Assembly: GCA_963669155.1 (NCBI GenBank)
Contig: OZ022586.1
Span: 18,697,285-18,761,284 of the forward strand
DNA from: Arbacia lixula
Lineage: Eukaryota > Echinodermata > Echinoidea > Arbacioida > Arbaciidae
DNA: 64,000 bases
Direction of reading: 5' to 3'
This document shows, piece after piece, positions 39,401 through 44,389 of the stretch. Each line of letters starts with the position of its first letter. The stretch's first letter is position 1. Position numbers and translations under genes: made by a program. The notes beneath the pieces are model-generated. The model did not search any database and was not told where the DNA came from. It was given only the letters and a program-made list of their open reading frames with translations.

Positions 39401-42400
39401 AAAAAAAAAAACCAACAGCACTGCCTTCCATGCATTGCTCATGTCCGTGAATGGAATTCTCACTTACATGTACATGTACATACAGTGTATTCTAAAATAT
39501 GCAAACTTGGATTCAACCAAGCTCGAGGACAGTGTGACGTTTCCGCTACACCAACTTGGCTGTCCTTAGTTACGGGAGAAAGATCTCAATACAATGTCCT
39601 TCCCAGTATTACAAAATACACTGCACATTATGTTTTTCACATACTGTAAACTATAAATTATGCAAACTTGGATCCAACCAAGCTGAAGGACAATGTGACA
39701 TTTCCGCTACATCAACCAGGCTGTCGTTAGGCAGGAGAGAAGATGTGAGATGAATACAGATCCTGTACAGTATGTGCTCATGAAAATGTCCTTTCTACCA
39801 GAATGTTTTTTTGTACACTTGTAAATATAAACTGTAAAATATGCAAACTTGGATTCCACCAAACGAGAGGACAATAAGAGTTTCTGCCCCATCCACTTGG
39901 GTATCTTTAGGTGTGAGAGGAGGAAGAGCCAGGAATTGGAATATTGGAACTGCACATACACTACAGCTCAAGGGAAAAGGAAAAGAGAAAGGGAAGAAAG
40001 GGTAGGAGCCGCAGTTATGCTGAACTGGACAAAATATACCACAGTTTAAAACTGCGGCTCATTCCCTTTCTTCCCTTTCCCTCTGCCAATTCCTTTGAGC
40101 TGGAGTGTACTAACAAAAATGTCAATTTCTAGAAAATACCTGCCTGCGGTGTTTTTTCCATATACCAGTATGTACATGTTAAGTACAAATTATGCAAACT
40201 TGGATTCAACAAAACTAGAGGACAATGTGATGTTTTCACTCCATCGACGTCACCTCGTTACTTGGAGGGGGAACATAAATGGCCATGAACTTGAATTTGG
40301 TAGGACTGCACATGCGTGTACTCCGGAAAAATAGTGGTAACACAATAAACACTGCTCACTATGTATTAAACGTATGTAAACTATAAATCATGCAAACTTG
40401 GATTCTATCAAGCTGAAGGAAAATGTGACATTTCCGCTACATCAACCTGGCTGCCGTTAGGCAGGAGCAGATGAACTATCATGAATTTGGATACCAATAC
40501 TCTGTGAACTGAAGAAAGTGTCCTTCCATCAAAAATACCTGCCCACTTTGATTTTGGAAGTACATGTAACATGTAAGTTATGCAAAGTTGGATGCAACCA
40601 AGCTGAAAGACAATGTGACATTTCTGCTACATCAACCTGGCTGTTATTATGCTTGAGAGGACAAACAGCCATGAGTTTGAATTCTGGTACAAGGGAAGGG
40701 GGGGGGGGGGGGGACTCGCGGAAAACATCCTTATTTCATGCTTGCCTGAAGAGGCACAAATGTCTTCCACTATCTGCATGTGCACTGTGTATATTAGTAC
40801 TGGTTCAGCAACCATACAGAGGTTGTTTCACAGCTACAATGTGTCTCGAAAAATATCTTCATGGTAAGGGGTAGAAGTGGTCAAGAATACTTGACCAGTA
40901 ATCACTGGAGAGCCATTCCCCTTGACCATGGGTGCCACACTTGTCTGATTTCAGGATACCAGGAAGGAATCATTTGAAAAATTAATGAATCATCACCTGA
41001 AATGAAACAAAATCTGGACCCTGATGGTGATGGCAGAACAGTTCTTTCATGGTTTTGTCTTGTTGCCATATGAACTAATATATTCCACATACTAAGAATG
41101 TTGCTATTATATTCCACATACTAAGAATGTTGCTATATGATTGGTCAAGAGTTGATCACGTGGTGAAGCATGGTTTTTCCCATCTGATCACCTCAGAAGA
41201 AAAGTTTGTTACACTCTAGGTGAAAGCACTTTTTAATTTCGCTGATGATGATCTCTTCACTCCTCACAGTCCTAACGCGTGATCAATATTTTGAGTACAC
41301 GCGAAATAAAAGTGCATTGCACTCGGACTATCAATAAGTAGCTCGGCACAGATACGACGCCCCGGTGCGCGATAATTACAAATTTGTGGTTATACCACGC
41401 TGCGCCGGGCGTGGGTACGTATGTACACGTACATACGTAGCCTATGTACAGTTCGTGTTTACCATAGTCGCGTTTTTAAAATGGCCCATTAATCAGCACA
41501 ACAGCAACATGACTCAGGTAAGTGAACTTCACCTTGTACTATACTGTAATGTTGTTCGTAGCCCCCTCCCCCTCCAATAACCAGAATATGGTCTAACGTA
41601 AGATTTAATGATCTGCCTTACATTAGATTCTTGGTAGCCGCACCGACCCGAACGTTTCATTTCCTGCGGCTTGGGCAAATCAACGGAAATTCAAGTTGCG
41701 CCTCGGCCGCAACACCGCAACAGTTCCCCTAGGGCGCTCAATGATTTACCGCTCAAAAACAAAAAAGCAGCTGGAAAGAAATGTATCGCATACTGCAACA
41801 AATTTTGTCACCAGGTAGAGAGCATGCGCAGAAGTGCCAAGGAAGAAACCAAAAAGTATGATCATGTAGCCACACCGACCCAAACGCTTTTGTACGTTAA
41901 ATTGTAATTTTTTGTATAGATAGCTGGTTTCTGATGTGGAATACATGTATAAAGCAAATAATCAACTTTTGGTATACGCTATCTTTCTTCAGCTGCGCTC
42001 CGGAAAGATAGCTACATCCATTGGAAGTGATAGTTCGTCCCATCACCTTCACCAACGTTGATTATTTGCTTACTGCATGTACTACTAACATTTAACTCAG
42101 GAATACCTTTTACTGTTTATTAGTACATGTAGTACTGGGCAACATATGTTAACCGTAGGGTTAAGTCGGCACAGTACTGTGGATATTATGAATCCTAGAG
42201 TTCTACATGTATGTATCGGTATACAAAGAGTTTGGGCCACTCTAACAGGCATGTTCAGCACTATGAAAAATTCACTGGATTCACACAAACCTCTGAGCTG
42301 GGAGATACGGGGACAGCGGTAACCGTGGCGATGGTAGCATCACTGCGGGCATGCCTGGCTGAGGGGCATGGACCACTGCGGGATGAAGCCCCAGTGGGCT

Positions 42401-43312
42401 AGGCAAGGGGGCCTTGGAGATCGGAGACTGGGTGATGCTAACCATGCTGCTGCCAACACTGGCGCGGTGCTCGGCCGACTTTGACGAGTGGGTTATGGAG
42501 GAGGAGGAGGAGGAGGAGGAGGATGCAGTTGCCGGGGCGATGGAGACGGGTTCTTTGTTGTTGTTGTCCGTGGGGCTGGGAGGGATGGAGTCTTTGCGGT
42601 GTGGGGGTTCCGAGGAACTCCCATGAGGCTCCATGTCACGTACATTAGGCTTGATATCTGGACACAAACCAAACAGAATCAGAAACATACAGGATAAGTG
42701 CTATATTCTAGAAATCATGAAAAACTACCTTGGATCAATTCTGGTATTAAAATAAACATAATTATGGGCATGTTTGTCACTCAGAATACTCCAAAATAGT
42801 AGTTACAACAAAAGATGAAGTTCTGTAAAACATACACCAGCCTTTTAAAATATTTTCACACATTCAGAAAAAAAAAATCTCAATCACTTTCAATATTTTA
42901 GAAAGCACTCTCATGCTTTGTCAGGCTTATATACAAGTTTTTTTTTTTTTTATGTGCAGTCTTAAACATCTCCTTCTGTCTACTGGCTCTTTGGAGCACT
43001 TCTCTTTTAACCCTGAAAATGCCACATATGGATATTTCACCATTAATACTCACAAACCTCATAGGTGCATGAAGCATCAAAGTATTTGGAACACAAAGGG
43101 TTAATGATCTGTATAATCTGCACCTGACCGCTAAATACAAGAGAAAAAAAAAAAGAGATTGGAGATACATGTATCTCTATACCTTTCTCGAGATAGAGCT
43201 GCGAGAATACAGGTTGAGGGGTTGCCGCACTGGAACGCAGGGACTGCTCAATGGACATGTGCAGCGCGGCCTCGAAGCGAGACGACTTCAGCTGGCCTTG
43301 GGAGTTACCCAT
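6232..43312 (-). CDS. GREB1: GREB1/GREB1-like protein (complete coding region, 30 exons)
   Basis: GREB1 in vertebrates is an oestrogen-induced nuclear receptor cofactor. Its C-terminal part has been related to glycosyltransferases (the TET/JBP-associated type), and an activity towards the oestrogen receptor has been reported. I recognise the family from the N-terminus ([13 protein letters not shown], then SQLYLE), the block GFCQAG..IRL with P.GF.LVG.KSP.LPE, the block [17 protein letters not shown] followed by KKQKHLKYY, and the terminal DEFQTAN..PLF.LTGRH. The 30 exons listed below keep phase throughout and add up to 2,195 codons plus stop, somewhat longer than the roughly 1,920-1,950 residues of the vertebrate proteins. 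The extra length is in low-complexity Ser/Pro/acidic stretches (exons 2, 3, 7, 8, 19, 20, 28). Likely features: a C-x2-C motif near residue 332, a basic KKRRR cluster near the end of exon 7 (possible nuclear signal), an acidic run in exon 19, a CDQCHHY motif in exon 23 and a folded C-terminal region in exons 22-30. Which vertebrate paralogue it matches better was not decided. Confidence 0.95.
6465..6690. repeat. Diverged ~125-bp tandem pair, also found at 38105-38190
   Basis: Two copies of a block including 'attggc(c/t)gatttggctacaattttaca' style sequence occur at about 6473-6560 and 6598-6685. A third is at 38105-38190, so this is an interspersed repeat fragment with a local duplication. It lies in the intron just upstream (in gene sense) of the last GREB1 exon. 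Confidence 0.7.
6800..7866 (+). mobile_element. Element R1, copy 1 (palindromic ends, internal tandem repeats)
   Basis: The left end reads aactagagcaactaaataaa then catgcctccgcc; the right end is a hairpin, gcctctcgccacttcgtggcggaggc, followed by an A run. The ends are thus inverted copies of a GGCGGAGGCAT word. Inside are about seven copies of a ~65-bp unit (6888-7345) and two copies of a ~155-bp unit with 'atgtcaccagtctatcccc'. No protein is encoded. Copies 2 and 3 lie at 21846-23306 and 25211-26634. The class is unclear. Confidence 0.8.
6888..7345. repeat. ~65-bp tandem repeat inside R1 copy 1
   Basis: Unit contains 'aagtcaccctgaatac' and 'aaacagtggaatcaaaggg'; about seven diverged copies, one shortened (near 7090-7115). 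It is absent from the other two R1 copies in this window. Confidence 0.88.
7880..8013. mobile_element. MITE family B, partial copy
   Basis: Contains the family's inner part (cagccaatcaaattcaaggt) and its right end, ggtacgttttatgcaacagg gcc. Other members: 10773-10869, 20704-20893, 24292-24415 and 30866-31018. The full-length form has inverted ends ccctgttgcataaaacttac / ttttatgcaacaggg. Confidence 0.75.
8250..8381 (-). CDS. GREB1: GREB1 exon 29
   Basis: Encodes [35 protein letters not shown] and LKQFKFVN. Acceptor TTGCTCCGTGCAG, donor AACG|GTGAGT, phase 1 in and out. Confidence 0.92.
9349..9767 (-). CDS. GREB1: GREB1 exon 28
   Basis: Starts [18 protein letters not shown] and [18 protein letters not shown] (conserved), then a His/Ser/Thr-rich insert ([17 protein letters not shown]), then conserved [18 protein letters not shown]. 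The acidic NEDIDF is a candidate part of the transferase site. Acceptor TTCCCGTTAG, donor GCAG|GTAACA, phase 2 in, 1 out. Confidence 0.92.
9890..10215 (+). mobile_element. LINE 3' remnant, copy 1
   Basis: Plus-strand frames read [25 protein letters not shown] and [11 protein letters not shown]. This resembles the C-terminal tail of many non-LTR retrotransposon reverse transcriptases (R.TNEEVL.R, KLR...FGHI.R, AAQDR..W..MI). Stops and frame changes are present, so it is a dead fragment. It matches 13785-14115. Confidence 0.7.
10258..10473 (-). CDS. GREB1: GREB1 exon 27
   Basis: Encodes [36 protein letters not shown] and [18 protein letters not shown]. Acceptor CTTCAATGCAG, donor ACAG|GTATGA, phase 2 in and out. 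Confidence 0.92.
10773..10869. mobile_element. MITE family B, left part, cut by a MITE A insertion
   Basis: Starts gggccctgttgcatcaaatt and runs to ttaccatgg, where MITE A copy 2 begins directly. The remaining right part of MITE B is not seen beyond MITE A, so the insertion was followed by loss. Confidence 0.75.
10870..11163. mobile_element. MITE family A, copy 2
   Basis: Left end tgtttcaccaagctgttcgt, right end gaacagcttggtgaaacac, inverted. The right end stops about 40 bp from GREB1 exon 26's donor side. Confidence 0.85.
11205..11373 (-). CDS. GREB1: GREB1 exon 26
   Basis: Encodes [36 protein letters not shown] and HGSPDQS. The acidic pair in LLMEDCC sits where a metal/nucleotide-sugar site would be expected after a hydrophobic strand; that is an inference. 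Acceptor CTTACCTAG (a CAG 6 nt further in is an in-frame alternative), donor CAGA|GTAAGC. Confidence 0.9.
11849..12572. mobile_element. hAT-like non-autonomous element, copy 1 (724 bp)
   Basis: Ends are inverted (cagggatgtgtta / taacacatccct), and the insertion is flanked by an exact 8-bp duplication GGTTGTAT (11841-11848 and 12573-12580), typical of hAT transposons. The other copy, 52462-53185, has exactly the same length in opposite orientation. A minus-strand open frame of about 88 codons ([16 protein letters not shown]...) differs from the copy-2 frame by about three residues in the 79 compared, so both copies are young. No known transposase motif was seen. Confidence 0.85.
12991..13195 (-). 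CDS. GREB1: GREB1 exon 25
   Basis: Encodes [36 protein letters not shown] and [17 protein letters not shown]. This begins the region that looks glycosyltransferase-like (nucleotide-sugar fold with a VHVIVCK strand). Acceptor TATCCTACCAG, donor CCGG|GTGAGT, phase 0 in, 1 out. Confidence 0.92.
13252..13779. mobile_element. TTAA-flanked MITE family C, long copy
   Basis: Begins TTAAAGACTGCCTGTCCC and ends GGGACAGACAATCTTTAA, an imperfect inverted pair with TTAA at both edges, as for piggyBac-like targets. Shorter relatives are at 17587-17911 and 45641-45840. No coding capacity. Confidence 0.75.
13785..14115 (+). mobile_element. LINE 3' remnant, copy 2
   Basis: Plus-strand frames read [10 protein letters not shown], then [12 protein letters not shown] and [18 protein letters not shown], the typical C-terminal signature of non-LTR reverse transcriptases. 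Several stops interrupt it. Related to 9890-10215. Confidence 0.78.
14318..14476 (-). CDS. GREB1: GREB1 exon 24
   Basis: Encodes [36 protein letters not shown] and [11 protein letters not shown]. Acceptor GAATCCCATAG, donor GCAG|GTTTGT, phase 0 in and out. Confidence 0.9.
14747..15149. mobile_element. Element with perfect 24-bp inverted ends and telomere-like core
   Basis: 14747-14770 (tcaattctccctatcgcata plus tagc) and 15126-15149 are perfect inverted complements of each other. The 403-bp element holds degenerate TTAGGG-type repeats at about 14905-14992. No clear target duplication was found. Confidence 0.8.
14905..14992 (+). repeat. Degenerate interstitial telomere-like repeats
   Basis: Repeated ggttaggg, ggtttaggg and gtcagggttagg words, close to the (TTAGGG)n telomere repeat used by most deuterostomes. 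Confidence 0.8.
15567..15700 (-). CDS. GREB1: GREB1 exon 23
   Basis: Encodes [36 protein letters not shown] and HYKDVTATE. The His/Cys cluster [13 protein letters not shown] looks like half of a zinc-binding site. Acceptor CCTTTCAG, donor AGAG|GTAAAG, phase 1 in, 0 out. Confidence 0.92.
16257..16564. mobile_element. MITE family A, copy 3 (diverged)
   Basis: Left end tgtttcaccatgctgtttgt, right end aagaacagcttgg. Its right end stops about 45 bp from GREB1 exon 22. Confidence 0.78.
16610..16850 (-). CDS. GREB1: GREB1 exon 22
   Basis: Encodes [54 protein letters not shown] and [14 protein letters not shown] nearer AG at 16838 would shift the frame against exon 21; the acceptor TCTCTGTATAG at 16851 restores phase 0. 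Donor CATG|GTAGGG, phase 1 out. Confidence 0.88.
17587..17911. mobile_element. TTAA-flanked MITE family C, copy 2
   Basis: Left end TTAAAGGTAGCCCATCCC, right end GGGACGGGCCATCTTTA, inverted. The element ends about 40 bp from exon 21, and the poly-T before that exon's donor follows it. Confidence 0.75.
17950..18159 (-). CDS. GREB1: GREB1 exon 21
   Basis: Encodes [36 protein letters not shown] and [12 protein letters not shown]. Acceptor TGTCTCCACAG, donor CACAG|GTGAAA, phase 0 in and out. Confidence 0.91.
19359..19888 (-). CDS. GREB1: GREB1 exon 20 (long low-complexity exon)
   Basis: At 530 bp the longest exon. It encodes a Ser/Pro/Thr-rich then acidic linker (e.g. [15 protein letters not shown]), and regains a conserved look at the end with [18 protein letters not shown]. 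Acceptor TTTACCTGTAG, donor GTCAG|GTCAGT, phase 1 in, 0 out. Its size accounts for much of the extra length over vertebrate GREB1. Confidence 0.86.
20392..20675 (-). CDS. GREB1: GREB1 exon 19
   Basis: Encodes [36 protein letters not shown], then an acidic run ([15 protein letters not shown]) and [17 protein letters not shown]. Acceptor CTCCCCAAAG, donor GTCAG|GTAAAG, phase 2 in, 1 out. Confidence 0.9.
20704..20893. mobile_element. MITE family B, full-length copy
   Basis: Left end agggccccactgcataaaac, right end aattttatgcaacagggcc. A 24-bp block (tggcaaacttattatcaatg and flanks) is duplicated internally. Confidence 0.8.
21419..21531 (-). CDS. GREB1: GREB1 exon 18
   Basis: Encodes [18 protein letters not shown] and [19 protein letters not shown]. 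Acceptor ATTTTTGGAAG, donor CCAG|GTAATT, phase 0 in, 2 out; it joins exon 19 to give [12 protein letters not shown], a conserved block. Confidence 0.92.
21846..23306 (+). mobile_element. Element R1, copy 2
   Basis: Starts with a small hairpin (cgactgccacgcagtcg) followed by atatgcctccgcc, and ends with (ggac)n and the hairpin gcctccggccacttcgtggc ggaggc. Internal ~155-bp units, about seven, carry 'tgtcaccagtctaccccc' and 'tgacctttgacctctgacct'-like words. Non-coding. Confidence 0.85.
23365..23704 (-). CDS. GREB1: GREB1 exon 17
   Basis: Encodes [54 protein letters not shown] and [11 protein letters not shown]. Acceptor TCCCCCTTGCAG, donor GAGG|GTGAGG, phase 2 in, 0 out. A long intronic repeat element ends about 60 bp downstream. 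Confidence 0.92.
23945..24212. mobile_element. MITE family A, copy 4 (old, left end lost)
   Basis: Shares the family's inner sequence (cttgtgctaaattggatacc; ttccaatttcaacac) and the right end with ctggtgaaac, but no left inverted end. Confidence 0.6.
24292..24415. mobile_element. MITE family B-related fragment
   Basis: Starts gggccatgttgcatatagat and contains mirror-like gccatggtagttacc and aactaccatggcaac words; right end close to GREB1 exon 16. Confidence 0.55.
24433..24563 (-). CDS. GREB1: GREB1 exon 16
   Basis: Encodes [18 protein letters not shown] and [15 protein letters not shown]. Acceptor CACTTGAAG is weak in pyrimidines but fits phase 0; donor AAAG|GTACAG. Confidence 0.87.
24891..25092 (-). 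CDS. GREB1: GREB1 exon 15
   Basis: Encodes [36 protein letters not shown] and APPSLQDQ. Acceptor GTCAACCCCAG, donor CCAG|GTAACA, phase 2 in, 0 out. Confidence 0.9.
25211..26634 (+). mobile_element. Element R1, copy 3
   Basis: Same structure as copy 2: start hairpin (diverged), atatgcctccgcc, ~155-bp internal units, then gggacggacaacccgaaaac and the end hairpin gcctccggccacttcgtggc. It fills most of the intron between GREB1 exons 14 and 15. Confidence 0.85.
27039..27219 (-). CDS. GREB1: GREB1 exon 14
   Basis: Encodes [34 protein letters not shown] and [17 protein letters not shown], strongly GREB1-like. Acceptor GATTTCCAG, donor GTCAG|GTGAGG, phase 1 in, 2 out. Confidence 0.92.
27694..27746 (-). 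pseudogene. Duplicated 3' end of GREB1 exon 13 with its donor
   Basis: This intronic segment is nearly identical to 27844-27896, i.e. the last bases of exon 13 plus GTGAGT. There is no acceptor close by, so it cannot form an exon on its own, but it offers a decoy 5' splice site. Confidence 0.85.
27851..28048 (-). CDS. GREB1: GREB1 exon 13
   Basis: Encodes [37 protein letters not shown] and [15 protein letters not shown]. Acceptor GCTATGCAG, donor TCCA|GTGAGT. The last ~45 nt and the donor are duplicated about 150 bp downstream (27694-27746). Confidence 0.9.
28654..28788 (-). CDS. GREB1: GREB1 exon 12
   Basis: Encodes [31 protein letters not shown] and AQDMVVASN. Acceptor TTTCATTCTAG, donor AACG|GTGATC, phase 1 in and out. 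Confidence 0.88.
29268..29396 (-). CDS. GREB1: GREB1 exon 11
   Basis: Encodes [18 protein letters not shown] and [18 protein letters not shown]. Acceptor TTGTAACAG, donor CAAGA|GTGAGT, phase 1 in and out. Confidence 0.9.
29601..29630 (-). CDS. GREB1: Possible GREB1 micro-exon (30 nt, optional)
   Basis: Between exons 10 and 11 there is a 30-nt stretch with acceptor CTTCACAG and donor GCCA|GTCAGT. In phase 1 it reads [10 protein letters not shown] and leaves the frame intact, so it could be a cassette exon adding ten residues. The main model works without it. Only transcript data could decide. Confidence 0.3.
29995..30130 (-). CDS. GREB1: GREB1 exon 10
   Basis: Encodes [33 protein letters not shown] and TEFCVAVV. 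The alternating hydrophobic strands look like a Rossmann-type core. Acceptor TTGTTGCAG, donor GTTG|GTATGT, phase 0 in, 1 out. Confidence 0.9.
30328..30466. mobile_element. Short palindromic MITE
   Basis: The ends ggggggcatttcatcaaagg and cctttgatgaaatgcccccc are exact inverted copies and extend further inwards (acttgtcgga / tccgacaagt). 139 bp, non-coding. Confidence 0.88.
30586..30776 (-). CDS. GREB1: GREB1 exon 9
   Basis: Encodes [35 protein letters not shown] and [10 protein letters not shown]. Acceptor TTTTCTTCAG. The donor CACAG|GTCCGC is weak but is the only GT that keeps phase 0 into the next exon. Confidence 0.83.
30866..31018. mobile_element. MITE family B, near-complete copy
   Basis: Left end ttgcataaaacttaccatga, right end gtaagttttacgcaacaggg, inverted, with the conserved caatcaaattcaaggttgcc in the middle. 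Confidence 0.82.
31269..31646 (-). CDS. GREB1: GREB1 exon 8
   Basis: Starts [12 protein letters not shown], then a proline-rich segment, then the folded-looking [18 protein letters not shown] and [17 protein letters not shown]. Acceptor TCATCTCCAG, donor TTAG|GTGAGC, phase 1 in and out. Confidence 0.88.
31965..32170. repeat. Dispersed repeat, copy related to 38200-38420 and 21600-21660
   Basis: Shares 'tctagtg(t/g)(g/a)ctagt', 'gagtcc(c/c)', 'tgatcac(t/c)gctg' and 'ctctacccacata' blocks with 38200-38420. Unclassified. Confidence 0.65.
32361..32699 (-). CDS. GREB1: GREB1 exon 7
   Basis: Ser/Gly/Ala-rich linker ([12 protein letters not shown]...) ending in a basic cluster, [17 protein letters not shown], that could act as a nuclear localisation signal. 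Codon use is GC-rich compared with the flanking introns. Phase 1 in and out; donor CAAG|GTATGG. Confidence 0.86.
32954..33031 (-). CDS. GREB1: GREB1 exon 6
   Basis: Encodes [18 protein letters not shown] then PSMAGQTS. A nearer AG (before GAAGACC) would break the frame; the acceptor CTAAAG|AGTGCAGG keeps phase 1 and restores WK-ECR, which is present in vertebrate GREB1. Donor CTCAG|GTAGGG. Confidence 0.85.
33238..34578 (+). mobile_element. Element R2 (TGTCTCGCCCAC ends, six ~157-bp tandem units)
   Basis: Starts tgtctcgcccac and ends gtgggcgagaca, perfect 12-bp inverted ends. The right end is itself a hairpin (gtctcgccttcacctccggt gggcgagac) preceded by a (ggacgac)n microsatellite at 34445-34531. 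Internally about six units of ~157 bp contain 'aaatgacctttgacctta', 'acccccagtgcatctatg' and 'gttgtaatccaagcaacc'. It has no coding capacity. The design parallels element R1. Confidence 0.85.
34695..34775 (-). pseudogene. Diverged duplicate of GREB1 exon 5 core, apparently unused
   Basis: Minus-strand translation gives [20 protein letters not shown], a clear relative of exon 5 ([19 protein letters not shown]) with two inserted residues. It has an acceptor-like CCTAG and a donor-like CCAA|GTAAGG and is 81 bp. In its conserved frame it would need phase 2 on both sides, whereas exons 5 and 6 join in phase 1, so including it would not keep the conserved frame of either side. I read it as a relic or non-functional tandem exon copy. 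Confidence 0.75.
34927..35157. mobile_element. Foldback MITE family D (TA target), copy 1, abutting exon 5
   Basis: A near-perfect palindrome: cactacagctcaaaggaatt at the left and its complement (ending ctttgagcaggggtg) at the right, with arms of over 100 bp including catagggaaagggaaaggga. TA lies outside both ends. The right TA is positions 35158-35159, directly next to the exon 5 boundary. Confidence 0.88.
35161..35337 (-). CDS. GREB1: GREB1 exon 5
   Basis: Encodes [17 protein letters not shown], then [18 protein letters not shown] and ends GPNIPWK. The two Cys (C-x2-C) suggest a small metal-binding site. The donor, AAAG|GTACAC, sits at the edge of a MITE (34927-35157): its G is the host base, T and A belong to the TA target site, and the following bases are the MITE end. 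Confidence 0.94.
35338..35575. repeat. Degenerate (ATACAAAATACAAG)-type simple repeat
   Basis: A-rich short-period repeat just upstream (gene sense) of exon 5; on the minus strand it supplies a T-rich tract before the acceptor. Confidence 0.85.
36100..36276 (-). CDS. GREB1: GREB1 exon 4
   Basis: Encodes [14 protein letters not shown], then [18 protein letters not shown] and VDARFLPD, one of the most conserved GREB1 segments. Acceptor CTCTGCAG, donor CTTG|GTGAGA. Phase 1 in and out. Confidence 0.94.
36389..36751. mobile_element. Long foldback element
   Basis: The left arm (tatactgtactgcagggaag ... gattaaatcacaaatcctc) and right arm (gaggatttgtgatttaatca ... cttcccagtacagtaggcct) are inverted copies of about 165 bp with a loop of about 20 bp near 36558-36580. 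Non-coding. Confidence 0.85.
36868..36897. repeat. (AT)n microsatellite
   Basis: Run of alternating A and T. Confidence 0.95.
37251..37561 (-). CDS. GREB1: GREB1 exon 3
   Basis: Begins [10 protein letters not shown], continues Pro-rich ([11 protein letters not shown]) and Ser-rich, then the more conserved [18 protein letters not shown]. The acceptor is a long C-tract followed by TGCAG; donor GTTG|GTATGT. Phase 2 in, 1 out. Confidence 0.87.
38200..38420. repeat. Dispersed repeat, copy related to 31965-32170
   Basis: See the 31965 entry for shared blocks; here 'gactttgtctagtggactag' and 'gatcaccgctgttgactcta' are visible. Confidence 0.65.
38718..38947. mobile_element. Foldback MITE family D, copy 2
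   Basis: Ends cactacagctcaaagaaatt and aattcctttgagctgtagtg, inverted, with TA on both sides (38716-38717, 38948-38949). Confidence 0.88.
38979..39093. mobile_element. Foldback MITE family D, half copy
   Basis: Contains only the right arm (gcatcgtgtttcatgctgaa ... cctttgagctgttgtgta). Confidence 0.75.
39490..40680. repeat. Diverged ~160-200-bp tandem array, about six units
   Basis: The word atgcaaacttggatt(c) recurs near 39498, 39658, 39840, 40190, 40388 and 40573, followed each time by accaagctgaaggacaatgt-like and tccgctacatcaacc-like text. Family D MITE copy 4 (39957-40112) has inserted into the third unit. Confidence 0.85.
39957..40112. mobile_element. Foldback MITE family D, shortened copy
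   Basis: Begins tacactacagctcaaggga and ends ttcctttgagctggagtgta, inverted; internal part shortened. Confidence 0.82.
41953..42073. repeat. Nested inverted repeat
   Basis: Outer arms aagcaaataatcaac and gttgattatttgctt are perfect complements; inside is a hairpin, gctatctttc and gaaagatagc. 121 bp, possibly a small MITE. Confidence 0.75.
42291..42657 (-). CDS. GREB1: GREB1 exon 2
   Basis: Starts [11 protein letters not shown], matching the vertebrate 'VKPKVED' block, then runs into a Ser/Pro-rich stretch with a nine-Ser run. Ends PLSPYLPAQ. Acceptor TTTGTGTCCAG, donor CAGAG|GTTTGT, phase 1 in and 2 out. Confidence 0.88.
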
Positions 43313-43344
43313 GGTTACTGGTCGGTGGGTTGATCTCCCTCGAT
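43183..43344 (-). CDS. GREB1: GREB1 exon 1 (first coding; coding part 43183-43312)
   Basis: Encodes residues 1-43, starting [13 protein letters not shown] and ending SQLYLEK. The start codon (43310-43312) matches the family start and has a good context (accATGG). The exon has about 32 nt of 5' UTR after a TTCTTCTAG acceptor. The donor is AAAG|GTATAG, phase 1. Confidence 0.93.
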
Positions 43345-43571
43345 CTAGAAGAACAATGGAAGCAATTACTGGTAAATAGGAATTAATTTCATAACATAAG
43401 GTTCCCCTGGTCTTCTGTCTCTCTGCTTGTTTTTTTTTAAAGAAATTGATTAATTAAACTATGGAGAGTACCTGTAAAACAAAGATTAAAATAATATTCA
43501 TAATATCGGTTAACATCAGAAAAAACCTACATGATGAAGACCACTGAATGTAGAAGAGCAAGTGAAGGTTG

Positions 43572-44017
43572 TTAAAGGGAAAGACAACCATGAAATTAAG
43601 TTGGTTTTGATAAAAGCAACCCCATGACAGAAACATATCAGTGAAGGTTTGCCAAAAATCTGTGAAAGGATAAGGAAATTTGTTTAATTTGTTAATTTTG
43701 TGACGTCACATGCGAGATGCTCTTCCAATATGATGTGTGCTGTATGATTCCATAAATTTCCTTTATTCTATTTTGTGATGGAGGAATCCATAGTGGCATG
43801 TGGATAGAAACATGTGTATTACAATGTATATCCAATGCACAGGTAAAATCCTTTTTGAGAAAATGAAAATTTTTGAAGTAAATATGTAGTACCAGTAGCC
43901 AACATATGGAAGAGTATCTCGCATTTGACATCATAAAATAAAAACTTCAAAGCATCACACATGTTTTTTTTCTTTTAATCAAAACCAACTTAACTTCAGA
44001 GAGTAATTTCCCTTTAA
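43572..44017. mobile_element. TTAA-flanked MITE family E, copy 1
   Basis: Begins TTAAAGGGAAAGACAACC, ends TTTCCCTTTAA; inner inverted words aagttggttttgat and atcaaaaccaactt. Contains tgacgtcacatgcgagatgc, i.e. a full CRE word. Related to 54791-55297. Confidence 0.82.
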
Positions 44018-44199
44018 TTCATAAATTTCCAACTTTAAATTACTTCTTTGTGTCAAATCACAAATGATAAGTGAACTATAATTGAACCAAATAACAATAA
44101 AAAAAACCCAATGAATTATGATTTTTAGAGGAGTTACAAGAAATAACTGTCAAATTGCATTGTGAGATGAAAAATCAAATTGAGAGGGGTTTTTTTCTT

Positions 44200-44358
44200 A
44201 TTCAAAAGGGGGGGGGGGTCATTCTTCCATTGCAGGGCTACATTGCACTGGGGCCCCTGGGGATTTTTTCAATGCTTTTAAATCTCAGTCCAACAGCTTC
44301 ATATTCATAGATTTGGTAGTGGGGTATTGAAGTAATCCTCTTTTGCCCCCCCCCCCTC

Positions 44359-44389
<31 letters not shown>

